Positions 55,114-64,000 of a stretch of 64,000 bases of DNA are shown piece after piece (position 1 is the stretch's first letter; the number at the start of each line of letters is the position of its first letter). Position numbers and translations under genes: made by a program. The notes under the pieces are model-generated. The model was not told where the DNA came from and searched no databases. It was given only the letters and a program-made list of their open reading frames with translations. Where the stretch lies: NCBI RefSeq assembly GCF_003589595.1, contig NW_020653993.1:5549004-5613003 (forward strand), in the 5' to 3' direction. The stretch is from Hyposmocoma kahamanoa (taxonomy: Eukaryota; Arthropoda; Insecta; Lepidoptera; Cosmopterigidae).

Positions 55114-55669
55114 ACCTATTAGAAAACAAAGCTCCTCTTCATCATTCGAAAATTACATCTCACATTCTCTCACCAGATTTATTCACAAGAAGCGTGAACG
55201 GCAGTAAAAGCTCGGGAAAAACGAGCGATGCGTACGCGCAGCTCAAGTAACGGTGCGCGCTACTAATTGATCCGGGTAATCGGAACGGTGGACTTTAAGT
55301 TGGAAACTGGTTAGGTGATTAGAACGAGGGAACCTTGATCTAGATTTTTGAATCTAAAAAGTAAGAAACGTCGTGGATAAGGATCAAAGTATTCAATTGC
55401 CTTTGTAAGTAGGAGAAAACCTACAAAAAAATGTATCGTAATTTTTGTACCATCTTCCTGGAAGCTCATTTATTTCATTGTGGGCAACGGAAATCTGTCT
55501 GTTTGTTTATCCTTGTACTTAAATTGCGGAAAACATAGTAATAGGTAGGTGATCCAAGTCAAGTGACTATTAGCACCTTACCTTTGTAAGGTGGAGACGG
55601 TTTGTTCAGCGGTACGTGCTTTGTGTCGCGTATAAGTTTGAAGTTGCAAAACCACACAGGCAGACGGGC
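55114..55669. other. Unassigned DNA
   Basis: Nothing recognised. Confidence 0.4.
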
Positions 55670-55800
55670 CGGTGCGATGACGACGGCTTTACAAAGGTGG
55701 TGAAGAGGAAGAGGCAGCAGACCAGCCGTAACCTGTGTATCAGAGGGGTCGATTCAGATACGATAACTCAGTTGTCGACCGATTCGATTTGATATCGTAC
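55670..55800 (+). pseudogene. Possible retroelement ORF1 fragment
   Basis: A 39-codon frame reads DDDGFTKVVKRKRQQTSRNL and CIRGVDSDTITQLSTDSI, then a stop. DExGFxxVxxKRxKxxxRNxCG is a pattern I associate with ORF1 proteins of insect retroelements and related repeats. The sequence is richer in G+C than its surroundings. No zinc-knuckle motif is visible, and the frame has no start codon. The assignment is weak; chance or a host exon remain possible. Confidence 0.35.
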
Positions 55801-56883
55801 GATTTCTTTTAATTTTTATTCACATCACGGACTCATCACCTGTTTGCTACTTACAAATGTCGTAAGCTGGCAAGCGATCACCATTGTATAGGCTAAAAAA
55901 TTCGATTAATAATGCATTATTGACATTGATATTCATGGCACACGCGTTTGCATTGTCAAAAAGTTGATTATCAATAAATTATATAATCAGTTAGTAAATA
56001 AAATTCCTTAACCAGTATGCAATTACTTATAAGCACTTTTAGTTCAAAGATCAAATTCTACTTATTTCAAAATAAGCTTTATATATATAGTATATATATC
56101 ACAATTAGTTAATGGATATTATTTAGCACAAACAGTCATATTGGTGTAGGTATGTGTGTACATATATCTACGGGATGTTATCTCTAGTGGATGCATTGGC
56201 TTGAACGAATTTTCTGCATAATATAATATATAAAAAAAGGAAGTGTATTGTCGTAAATGCTTTCATCGATCGATGTGTCTATTGGAGGGGCATCTGTATA
56301 TGCGTACCTCCATAATTATACTACTATAATATGTGCTCCTGATTTAGTGTTGCCAATATTTGTGAATACTGACACCGGTAAATTAGGAGCGCAGTAGTAG
56401 TTACTAAAATCGGAAACTGTTTAAGTAGTCTGTGGTTAACGGTGTTGATTACTCATTACGTCACTATTTGTTAGTTATAGCTATGTACAATTTGTAATGT
56501 GTAACTGTTTGTTGACCCCAATAAAAAAAAAAAACAACACCCGAACCGAAATGATGTCACTCCCGTACGGTTACTCGAACTACTCGACCGGCAAAGGCTG
56601 CAAACGTTATTCAGAACACAGTTATCGAATGAAAGTTACTGAACGTCCTATAGTTTAAAAAGCAAGAATTAATATGGAAATCTTTTATTATTATAAATAA
56701 AGTCTCGATTTTGTTCAATTTTATTAATATTTTAAAGCAAGACTTAGGGCATTCCTATATTAAAGCCTTAAAAATGTATATAAAAGGATTTTCATTTTTC
56801 TTATAATCTACTTCACCGACTAACTCAGTAAACGCTGTTAGGTAACGATATCCGAATCCTAATCTTATGTTTAACTGAATAGC
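55801..56883. other. Unassigned DNA; short inverted repeat at 56335-56395
   Basis: TGTGCTCCTGATTTA and TAAATTAGGAGCGCA form a 15-bp inverted pair with one or two mismatches about 30 bp apart. Nothing else was seen. Confidence 0.35.
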
Positions 56884-57090
56884 TCAGAAAGCGCCCGTCG
56901 ATTCGAGTTCTGAATCGGAATCCAGCACCGACAGAATCGAACTTTCTGCTGCGTCCGGCAATACTGACGACGCTGCTGTACCTGTCGCGACTACATTACT
57001 CCATGAAGTCTGAGGAGAAGTCATTGAAGAAGATTGACGAAACAGATTTAAAAGGCGAGAATGAGCGGGCAAATTAAGGACTTCTAAAGA
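56884..57090 (-). CDS. Unidentified Ser-rich open frame, partial
   Basis: The minus frame reads LNLPAHSRLLNLFRQSSSMT, SPQTSWSNVVATGTAASSVL and PDAAESSILSVLDSDSELES, and stops after TGAF. The stretch is GC-richer than its flanks and has an acidic, Ser-rich end with a look of a real protein C-terminus. No ATG opens it, the nearest being the internal Met in SSSMT. No family is recognised. It could be the last exon of a gene read on the minus strand, or retroelement gag debris. There is no neighbouring exon in sight. Confidence 0.25.
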   Translation of the reverse strand, partial: SLEVLNLPAHSRLLNLFRQSSSMTSPQTSWSNVVATGTAASSVLPDAAESSILSVLDSDSELESTGAF

Positions 57091-57365
57091 AAGGCCAGGT
57101 TAAGAATGCGACTGACGAGAATGTATTTTTTAATGTTTTGATATATGTTTATGTTTCTCCACGAACATAACAGTTATACATGTACAAAATTAGAAACCTG
57201 TTTGTAAGAGACTGGTAGCTAAATTAAGCGTAAGCTTGTAATTAGGATGCCAGGTCTCTCACCACGCATAACAAGACTAACAATATGTACAAAAGCAATG
57301 ATGGGTATTGATTAGGCGATAGATGTGTCTCTCTTCCTCCCCCGAAAGGAAAAGGGCGTGAAATA
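57091..57365. other. Unassigned DNA
   Basis: Nothing recognised. Confidence 0.4.
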
Positions 57366-57632
57366 TTTAGTAGCAGTAGAGTTCCTTGTGAAAGAGTTCG
57401 TCCAGGTTAGTACTGCCATCGCATCTATTTACGCCGCCAAGTAATAATGTAACCATTACTGTGTTCCGGTTTTGAAGGGTAAGAGTGTTGGTGAAATTAC
57501 AGGCACGTGGGACTTGTCAACTTATGTCTCAGGGTGACGGGCGCAGTGGCAGCGCCCCTCAGAACTTTTCTGTAACTGAGACAGGCGTGTAGCTTACGAG
57601 AGTCAAAGAGACGAACAAGTCAAGAACGAACA
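57366..57632 (+). repeat. Family Alpha copy, shortened 3' end
   Basis: TTTAGTAGCAGTAGAGTTCC to TTATGTCTCAGGGTGACGGG and GACAGGCGTGTAGCTTACG, with an internal deletion after CAGAACTTT. It ends near AAGAGACGAACAAGTCAAG. Confidence 0.85.
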
Positions 57633-57654
57633 GTACATATTATATATATATATA

Positions 57655-57692
57655 TAGCTTCGATCTTTGTATTAATGATTATAACAAACCTT
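57655..57692 (+). repeat. SINE-1 tail fragment
   Basis: GCTTCGATCTTTGTATTAAT and GATTATAACAAAC match the SINE-1 3' tails at 20.1 and 31.3 kb. A TATATATATATATA run precedes it. Confidence 0.5.
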
Positions 57693-58304
57693 AGTTTAGT
57701 TTTTAAGGTTTTAACGCTGTCGCAGATAAGAACAATGTGACCGTCATTTATTTCACCAAATAATGCTTAATGATCTTGGTAGACAACTTAATTCTAAAAT
57801 TATAACAACTAGTACGACTTACGTAAAACTGTAGGAATATAGAGAACTCTTGTTTATTCCACTGTTGCTGTTAATACCGTTACGGATTGAAATCCATGAC
57901 AACAATAAGCCTGACATTGTTCGCAAAGCAAACTGCCGTTAAAATCTTGTCGTCGCAGTTTAACTGTATCTAATTAAAGAAGTACCGCTATAACTTCTCT
58001 TATTTTTCTTATTTTAACGATTTCTGTTAACCATTTTAATATTAAACTGTTCACAAGATTAGGTAGGAGCTATAATAAAAATTTCAATAAAATAGATCCG
58101 TTTATAGATTTAAAAGAATATTAGTTGTAATCGTAAATTCAACTCACAAAATATTATTAAGTGGATATTTGATAAAAGCCTAGTTGACAGAAGTTTCTAC
58201 ATGGCAGAGTTTCTTTAACCTTTTTCTAGAGATGGAGCCCTCTCAAAATTTCAAAGAACCCACGGATTGTTTCCGAAAAGATAAAAAAAAAACTAGGTAA
58301 ATAA
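57693..58304. other. Unassigned DNA
   Basis: Nothing recognised. Confidence 0.4.
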
Positions 58305-58482
58305 ACTAGGTAAGAAAACCCTGTGTCGCGAATGCCATGGGCATACACATAGACAACCACAAATTATACTCCAAGTCACGAGAGAAATAAATGTAGGCCA
58401 TACACATATTTTACCGGGTCTGGGAATCGAACCCAGGACCACTGCGTGGCAGTCGGGCGAGGTATCCGTTCGGCCACGGAGT
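58305..58482 (-). repeat. SINE-2 copy, well preserved
   Basis: AAACCCTGTGTCGCGAATGC, CAAATTATACTCCAAGTCAC, the B box GGGAATCGAACCC, GACCACTGCGTGGCAGTCGG and CCGTTCGGCCACGGAGT. The anticodon-arm-like ACTGCCACGCAGT in reverse complement recalls tRNA-Gly. Confidence 0.85.
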
Positions 58483-58577
58483 TTTATTTCAGAATTTATT
58501 TTTTCACAAACGAAATTAGAACCATTTGAAAAATGTGTATCGTATAGTATACGTGTTCTATTTAGTTCAGTTGATTT
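58482..58577 (-). repeat. Two-copy repeat, partner at 51834-51928
   Basis: TTTATTTCAGAATTTATTTT, ATCGTATAGTATACGTGTTC and TATTTAGTTCAGTTGAT, the inverse of 51834-51928. It begins exactly at the SINE-2 5' end, so the SINE may have inserted at its edge. Confidence 0.6.
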
Positions 58578-59204
58578 AAAACTAAAAAATTGGTAGGTAC
58601 TTGTAAGTAAAGTACCTATTGAGTACCGCGGTTTTCTTGTAAAATTTCGAGGTAAGTTTGTGTTTTTTTTTCTATCGTGAATCTTTTTAGGAATCGTGTT
58701 TTCACACCGTATAGCACGCAGTATTATACATCGTCAATTTTACTATACATTTTTTCCAAAGTGATTTATTCAACACTCACAGTTATGCGAAATCAACCAA
58801 AGCTGTTTAAGGCTGTATTGACTCTTACGAGATAAATTCGCTATTTCCTCACTATAATTAATTAATTTGTTTGTAAATCGGCAAGATTTTCCTACAGACT
58901 TGTTAACCTTAAATCCTTATCACGCGCATCTGACTCACACCGTGACCAGGAAAACAGAGTATACTACGAATAAATATAACATTTTCATGGAAAATATTCG
59001 CCAAGCCTACGGCGAAAAACATAAAAATAAATCGCTATATAATCTTAGCTAGATGAGAAGAATGAATTTTACTGCTTGGAGGAGTTTATTTCCAAGAAAT
59101 AATAATTAAACTGTAAAATGTGGAATGTTACGACAACATTTTTATTTTATATAATATTTTTTAAATTAGTGAAGATATTGTTCCTTGAATTTGTATTTAT
59201 ATCC
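58578..59204. other. Unassigned DNA
   Basis: The 61-codon frame at 58867-59052 has no motif. Confidence 0.4.
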
Positions 59205-59520
59205 GACTTCAAAAAAAAAAAAAGGAAAGAAAGGAGGTTCTCAATACTATTTTTTTTAATGCATGTTACTTGATTTCTCCTTCCGACATTTGTGAAGCGA
59301 TTTCATTTGTTTTTTTTATGTTGCAAAGGAAATAACTTCAGTAATGGTCCGATTCGAATTTGAAGAAAACATTCCACCTCTAAGGGTGGCAAATTAGGGG
59401 ATGAATCCGGTTTATTGGATTTCACCCATTTTGCGTTAACCGATTTTAATAAAATTTGGCAAATAGATGTTAGTTCCTCAAACTTTTGAGATCGGTTTTT
59501 TTTTTATAAAAAAAAACTTT
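59205..59520 (-). repeat. Family F copy, near full length
   Basis: The left edge CCGACTTCAAAAAAAAAAAA with AAAGGAGGTTCTCAATAC is the antisense 3' end. CCACCTCTAAGGGTGGCAAA and GATGAATCCGGTTTATTGGA follow, and CTCAAACTTTTGAGATCGGT is the 5' end. Confidence 0.75.
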
Positions 59521-60097
59521 TAACCTAGCATCTAAATGTAGTAAACAAACAGGTTTGATTCGTTTTATTAATAGACGGCGATAGTAAATGTAAAATTATT
59601 TACTTTATTGCTAAAATAAATTTCATGTCCATGTCCATGTACACTTTGAGTAAATAAGTGTTAATTATTTTATTACCCTATTGTAATAGAAAGTATAAGC
59701 CGTTCCAAGATATAACATTAATAAGTGCAAATTATATTTCTTCAACTATACCTATAGAAACACAACTACAATATTATTTTTTGACACAATAATTTATAGC
59801 AAATATAGTTCCCAGAAGTCCCGTGATTTGTAGAAGAGAGTGTCCATATTATTCTTTAGTTTAGCTAAATTAACTCTCTCAATTCCGATCATTGGTGATG
59901 ATTATAAAGTTCGGATTGCCATTGCTTTTTAATATTTATTTTTCCCGTTTCTATGTCCTCGTATGTGGTTATTGACACGTATTAAACAGAACAACGGAAA
60001 AATACATAAAATAAATAAAATTCCATTTCGTACACGCAATAAAAGTTTTGAACATCTGCGGTCTGTACATCCGTTCATAGTGATAATAAATGTACCC
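59521..60097. other. Unassigned DNA
   Basis: Nothing recognised. Confidence 0.4.
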
Positions 60098-60388
60098 GGA
60101 ACTGACGGGACGAACAAATCGTGTGGTTGATAGTAAGCGACGGAACGGTCGACAGCAGTCGCGTTGCCACTGACAACGTTTAAATCACTATGAATCACAG
60201 TGCACTGCGCTCGTCACCCTGAGACATGTTGACAAGTCCCATGTGTAATTTCACCCTTACCTTTCCAAACCGGAACGCAGTAATGCTCATATTAGTGCTT
60301 GGCGGTAGAAATAGAATAGAATAGAATAGGTAGAAATAGAGGTAAGGTGGCACTACCATGGACCAACTCTTTCACAAGGACGACTGTG
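60098..60388 (-). repeat. Family Alpha copy with AATAG expansion
   Basis: TGACGGGACGAACAAATCGT, CACCCTGAGACATGTTGACA and TTGGCGGTAGAAATAG. The normal single AATAGG has grown to repeated AATAGAATAGAATAGAATAG at 60309-60329. It ends at CTTTCACAAGGA. Confidence 0.85.
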
Positions 60389-60509
60389 CATTGTATGCAA
60401 ATTAAACGCCGTGAATACGTGTAACGCTTTTGGCTTGTATCATACTCTGAACAATCTAATTATCGTTGTTATTCATAATTAGGGCTTTTTGACACTAGAC
60501 AATAAACCT

Positions 60510-60705
60510 GTCGGAGTCGGCTTGAGCTGGTCACATATCATAACACTTGTCGCATTAAGCCCATCGGCCTTCTAAGCTGCTTTCGGAGCCATTCAGAGTA
60601 ATGATGCGATCGGAAATTCGATAGGAAACCTATTTCTTGCCTATCTTTTCGAGCTGAAACAAAACTCACAACATCTTTATGTGACATAAATGTTTTCCTA
60701 AATTT
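60510..60705 (+). repeat. Family E copy 5, degenerate
   Basis: GATCGGAAATTCGATAGGAA, TTTCTTGCCTATCTTTTCGA and ACATAAATGTTTTCC align with 26310-26485. Confidence 0.4.
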
Positions 60706-61225
60706 TAGTAGCAGTAAACCTTCTTGTGAAAGAATTCGTCCAGGGTAGGTAGGGTACTGCCACCTTACCTATTTCTGCCACCAAGCAGTAATGTGAGCGT
60801 TACAATGTGTTTCGTGTGTGGGTGCTGGTAAAATTACAGGCACATGAGACTTGTCAACTTATGTCTCAAGGTGACAGGCGCAAAGGCAGTGTCCCACAGA
60901 ACTTTGCGATTTAAAGCTCTGAGTGGCATTGCAACTGCTGTGGTCAGGAAAGTTGTGCCAAGGAAGTACTGCCATCTTACCTATTACTGACACAAAGCAT
61001 TAAAATGAGCATTGCTACGTTCCGATTTTGAAGGGTCCTTACCCTTCAAAACCGGTGCTGCGCTGATGAAATTATAGGCAGGCACATGGGACTTGTCAAC
61101 TTATGTCTGAGGATGACGGGCGCAGAGGCAGTGTTCTTCAGATCCTAGCGATTTAAAGCTCTTGAGTGGCACTACAAATACTATGGGCAGGCGTGTCCCT
61201 TACCACGACTTGTATGTTCCGTCAC
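60706..61225 (+). repeat. Tandem family Alpha dimer
   Basis: Copy one runs from TTTAGTAGCAG at 60706 to GCAACTGCTGTGGTCAGG near 60948. Copy two starts AAGGAAGTACTGCCATCTTA and runs to TATGTTCCGTCACTTGGTA. In copy two GAAGGGTCCTTACCCTTC is a small inverted duplication. Confidence 0.85.
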
Positions 61226-61839
61226 TTGGTACTCCGCGTCGATAACAGTGACGAGTTCTTTAGACACGTGTGCAGTTTGCAACTCAGTTTGCTTATTTCC
61301 ATGCAAATTTATTTAGGTGTATTTTAATTAGGATTGAGCAATTAAAACACACTGACCTAACAGCGTGCCTCCGGAACACTTCATTGGATAAGTTTTCAAT
61401 TTAATTGCTTCTTCGATGGATCTAGGCCGGGAGTCTTCACGTTTGTTTAATGACTTTAGCCTGCCTGTTTAATGTAGGTTGCTGTAAATCTCTCGATGGC
61501 CTATAAACGGGAATAGTAGGTTTTTGTTGTTTTCTTTATTGTTGTACAGCATTTTGTGTGTTTAAAAGGGCACATTTTCTCAACTCCACTTGTGTACAAT
61601 CCATTTCTTTGTTCATGTGTTACTTGAATGCCCTGAAATTTTCTTAACAGCTTGGCGTTCAAACAACAAAGCGTTTTGTAAATCTAGAACACTTCATTGT
61701 TGCTAGTCATAGAATACGTAATAGTAGAAAAACAGAAGGCTTACTCCCCTGTGAATTCATCGCAAACACTATTTTTGCTCCAGGGCTAGGTAGTGGGTCA
61801 GAAGTAAGTCCATTTACGGTAAAGAAAAACTGACTTCTT
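61226..61839. other. Unassigned DNA
   Basis: Nothing recognised. Confidence 0.4.
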
Positions 61840-62395
61840 ATCGTGTCGATGGCATGACTTGCAGCCCAGAAATATGGGATAAAGGATTTGCCAATCGGTG
61901 CAACGTTCTCTGATGATAGTCAGGGTGCGCCTGATGTACAGGAAATGTGAATATGAATACACACGGGGAGAATCCTTTCGTGCACTCCACTATCTTACTT
62001 CTTTTTCTTCTTAGAGTGCCTCTTCAATCCTGAAGGTTGGCCGTCAGCTTCCTGTATCTGTATCTGTCAGCTGCCAACCGGAACAGCTGTTCGACTCGAG
62101 GCAATGCCGGTCCACTCCCGGATATTCCGCAGCCACGATTTCTTCCTTCGCCCAGCGCGTCTCTTTCCCTGCACTTTGCCCATCATTATCAGCTGTAATT
62201 GCGTGTATATATCGTTCCTGATCACGTGACCAAGATACTCTACTTTGCGCCTTTTGATAGATGGCATCATTTTCTGGGACGTTGAAAACGCTGAAGCACG
62301 CCTTCGTTTGTGATCCTCTGTTCTCAACCAATGCGCAACATGCGACGGTAGCACCACATCTCGTATGCCTGCAGGCGTCTTGTAGTGTCTTCTTT
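61840..62395 (-). pseudogene. RTE-like LINE C-terminus and 3' UTR
   Basis: Reading 62395 to 62005, three frames give LQAYEMWCYRRMLRI, then IKRRKVEYLGHVIRNDIYTQ with LQLIMMGKVQGKRRAGRRKK and SWLRNIREWTG, and then LFRLAADRYRYRKLTANLQD with a stop. This is the classic LINE end: MWxYRRMLRIxW, KRRKLEYxGHxxRN, LIMxGKxxGKRxxGRRxxSWLxNxREW. At least two frameshifts separate the blocks. The 3' UTR from 62005 down to 61840 shares words with 23935-24070. No catalytic core is present, so it is an inactive 5'-truncated insertion. It is a different subfamily from the 45.4 kb LINE. Confidence 0.85.
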
Positions 62396-62820
62396 TAAGG
62401 TCTAACTTACTTACTAGAAAATATAAAACATAATCCGAAATGGATACTGACGGACCTAATTTAAGCTTTTAAAGAATTTTTTAAACGCATCCCAATTTTA
62501 TTATTCATATACAATTCAAATACAATACACCATAAATTCACCATACAGTCATTTGTTACTAATATAATATAAGGTTGCTTACTAACAAACTATGGACCTA
62601 TGGTGTCTGAAAATATAGATTTTTATTTTTTTTATTTTATTATTTTATTTATTATTCAATTATGCGGCTACTCTAAACATTTTCTAGTGCAGAATAAATT
62701 TTCATTTAAATTAACTGTGACGATGTTGAATTATGCACAAGTGGTTTGGTTGTACTATCAGTTATGTCCTCTTTACTTTATCCTGTCGTGAACGTTGTGT
62801 TGTTATTTGAAGTTCAACCA
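62396..62820. other. Unassigned AT-rich DNA
   Basis: Nothing recognised. Confidence 0.4.
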
Positions 62821-62920
62821 GTAGAAGTTTGTAACTTTGCACTTTATTGCGTCTCTCTTTCGCAGTTTGACGTGAAATACGAGAGACGGAGAGATTGCAA
62901 AGTCACAAGTTAACTTCTAC
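62821..62920. mobile_element. 100-bp foldback element
   Basis: GTAGAAGTTTGTAACTTTGC at the left edge and GCAAAGTCACAAGTTAACTT with CTAC at the right edge are inverted. GTCTCTC and GAGAGAC pair further in. It is non-coding. Confidence 0.7.
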
Positions 62921-62959
62921 GATTTATAATAATATGTTATTCACATAGTATATTATTGT

Positions 62960-63118
62960 GGTCTTCATCGTTTATACGTCCCACTGCTGGGCACGGGTCT
63001 GTTGGGACTTGCAGGTTTCCTCACGCAGTTTTCATAAGTTCGAAAACTCAGAGGTGCGAGCCCGGATTCGAATCCACGGCCTCTGCTTGAGAGGCGGTTG
63101 CTTAAACCATTAGGCGAA
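62960..63118 (-). repeat. SINE-3 copy
   Basis: In reverse complement: head GTTCGCCTAATGGTTTAAGC, B box GGATTCGAATCC, GGGCTCGCACCTCTGAGTTT and the tail GAGGAAACCTGCAAGTCCCA with CCCAGCAGTGGGACGTATAA. Confidence 0.85.
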
Positions 63119-64000
63119 CTATGTTATAATAATTATATTAAATACATAGTCAGCAGTTATTTGCGTTGACATAAAAAAAATGTGAAATTACTCGGACAAC
63201 TTTATGTGAAAGTGGAAGATTGTTCTGATACCATCATTTTAGTTCGCAGCAGAAGGATTGTATGACCTGAGATTACTAAGAAATATTATTACTATTGTTC
63301 AAAGTATCTTGCCAGAGTGTGTATAGTCTTCATACACCGCAATTGCATGTCTTCATACAACGCTACGCACATAAAATTATCAATTTGGCCGTGTCTGTAT
63401 ACACTTGAGTATCTCAGATTATTTGCAGTCTCTTTTCAAAATACAACATTCATATCAAAGTCAAATGTCTTTCTCTCACGTTAACAATTATTAATTCTCA
63501 TGTGTAAGTTCATACTCAAGTAAGGCTCAAGAGCTAATCTAAGTTGTGTAAGCGTGCGAGTGAAGGAATTACAAATGGCTTTCATCCAGTGCCGGATTAA
63601 CTTTTCAGCAAAATAAATAACTGTTTCGGGCATTCCGTCTCGGGGGCACGTGAGCATTAAGGTAGTGAACCATGCGCCCCAGTAATTAGGTCCAAAACAT
63701 TTTAAAATTTGTGTGTATCTTACTTAGCATATCCAGCAAATTCATATTTTTTTACTATCCTACATTAATTAAAAGTACATTTCTGACAATAATATACAAC
63801 CCATCTATTGGCGAGTGGACTGTATAAGTATGTGCACTATTATGAAAATACCTTGTATGCAGATTAAAACACGTTTAATTTGAAATATTGAATGCAAAAC
63901 CGAACAAAGCAGCGCAACCAAAGCAACTGCCCAAAATTTTGCTGAACAAAAACAGTCGAAAAATATTTTATAAATCGAATGTAATTTGTAAAAAAAAAGA
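63119..64000. other. Mostly unassigned; hAT-like end at 63587
   Basis: CAGTGCCGGATTAACTTTTC at 63587 resembles a hAT terminal repeat (CAGTGxCGGATTxA). No partner end is in view. The remainder is AT-rich without a gene. Confidence 0.4.

Noticed and set aside
1..64000. CRISPR array, bacterial operons, integrated virus
   Set aside because: No regularly spaced direct repeats, no ribosome-binding-site-led gene strings, and no viral capsid or polymerase frames were seen.

Overview
The window looks like AT-rich, non-coding DNA from a moth or butterfly genome. Three things suggest Lepidoptera: several tRNA-derived SINE families, the 3' tail with CCCAGCAGTGGGACGT seen in many lepidopteran repeats, and decayed non-LTR retrotransposon (LINE) reading frames of types common in moths. 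Nothing looks bacterial or viral. No intact host protein gene, rRNA gene or functional tRNA gene could be recognised. The stretch is best read as intergenic DNA or a very large intron filled with transposon debris. Family names used here (Alpha, E, F, G, SINE-1 to SINE-4, MITE-1 to MITE-4) are labels for this annotation only and were not matched to any database.

Layout. 1-7 kb: LINE C-terminal remnants near 1.0 and 2.2 kb, a small MITE, lepidopteran LINE/SINE tail pieces, one SINE-1 and one MITE-1. 7-16 kb: LINE tails, a family Alpha copy split by a LINE (8.9-9.6 kb), a decayed tyrosine-recombinase-like gene with one intron (10.5-11.0 kb), another LINE end (12.0-12.4 kb), a hAT-type end, Penelope-like tail pieces, the second MITE-1 and a SINE-1/Alpha junction. 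16-28 kb: family E copies, the large MITE-3 (18.6-19.1 kb), a SINE-1, a CpG-rich possible promoter/first exon (23.5-23.7 kb), a THAP zinc-finger start (24.2 kb) and an Alpha copy carrying a GC-rich foldback element (27.7-28.05 kb). 28-42 kb: a long jockey/CR1-like LINE end (29.3-30.1 kb), a second MITE-3, another LINE end (33.7 kb), a 152-bp foldback element (34.7 kb), rearranged LINE pieces, many Alpha copies and a SINE-3 with a MITE inside it. 42-64 kb: SINE-4, an RTE-like LINE C-terminus on each strand (45.4 and 62.2 kb), a second THAP start (46.5 kb), several long inverted-repeat elements (48.0, 49.0, 49.6, 50.6, 53.9, 62.8 kb), two MITE-4 copies, SINE-2 copies and a tandem Alpha dimer.

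How it fits together. The elements form layers: LINEs and MITEs lie inside older Alpha and SINE copies, which gives relative ages. The most abundant family, Alpha, has about 19 copies, a sharp 5' end, a poly-A 3' end and no visible Pol III promoter. I found no convincing new multi-gene system. The most interesting items are the near-perfect hairpin in the Alpha-borne foldback at 50.6 kb, the internally inverted MITE-4 pair, the Penelope-like tails with a possible hammerhead-ribozyme relic, the two isolated THAP starts and the possible promoter at 23.5 kb.
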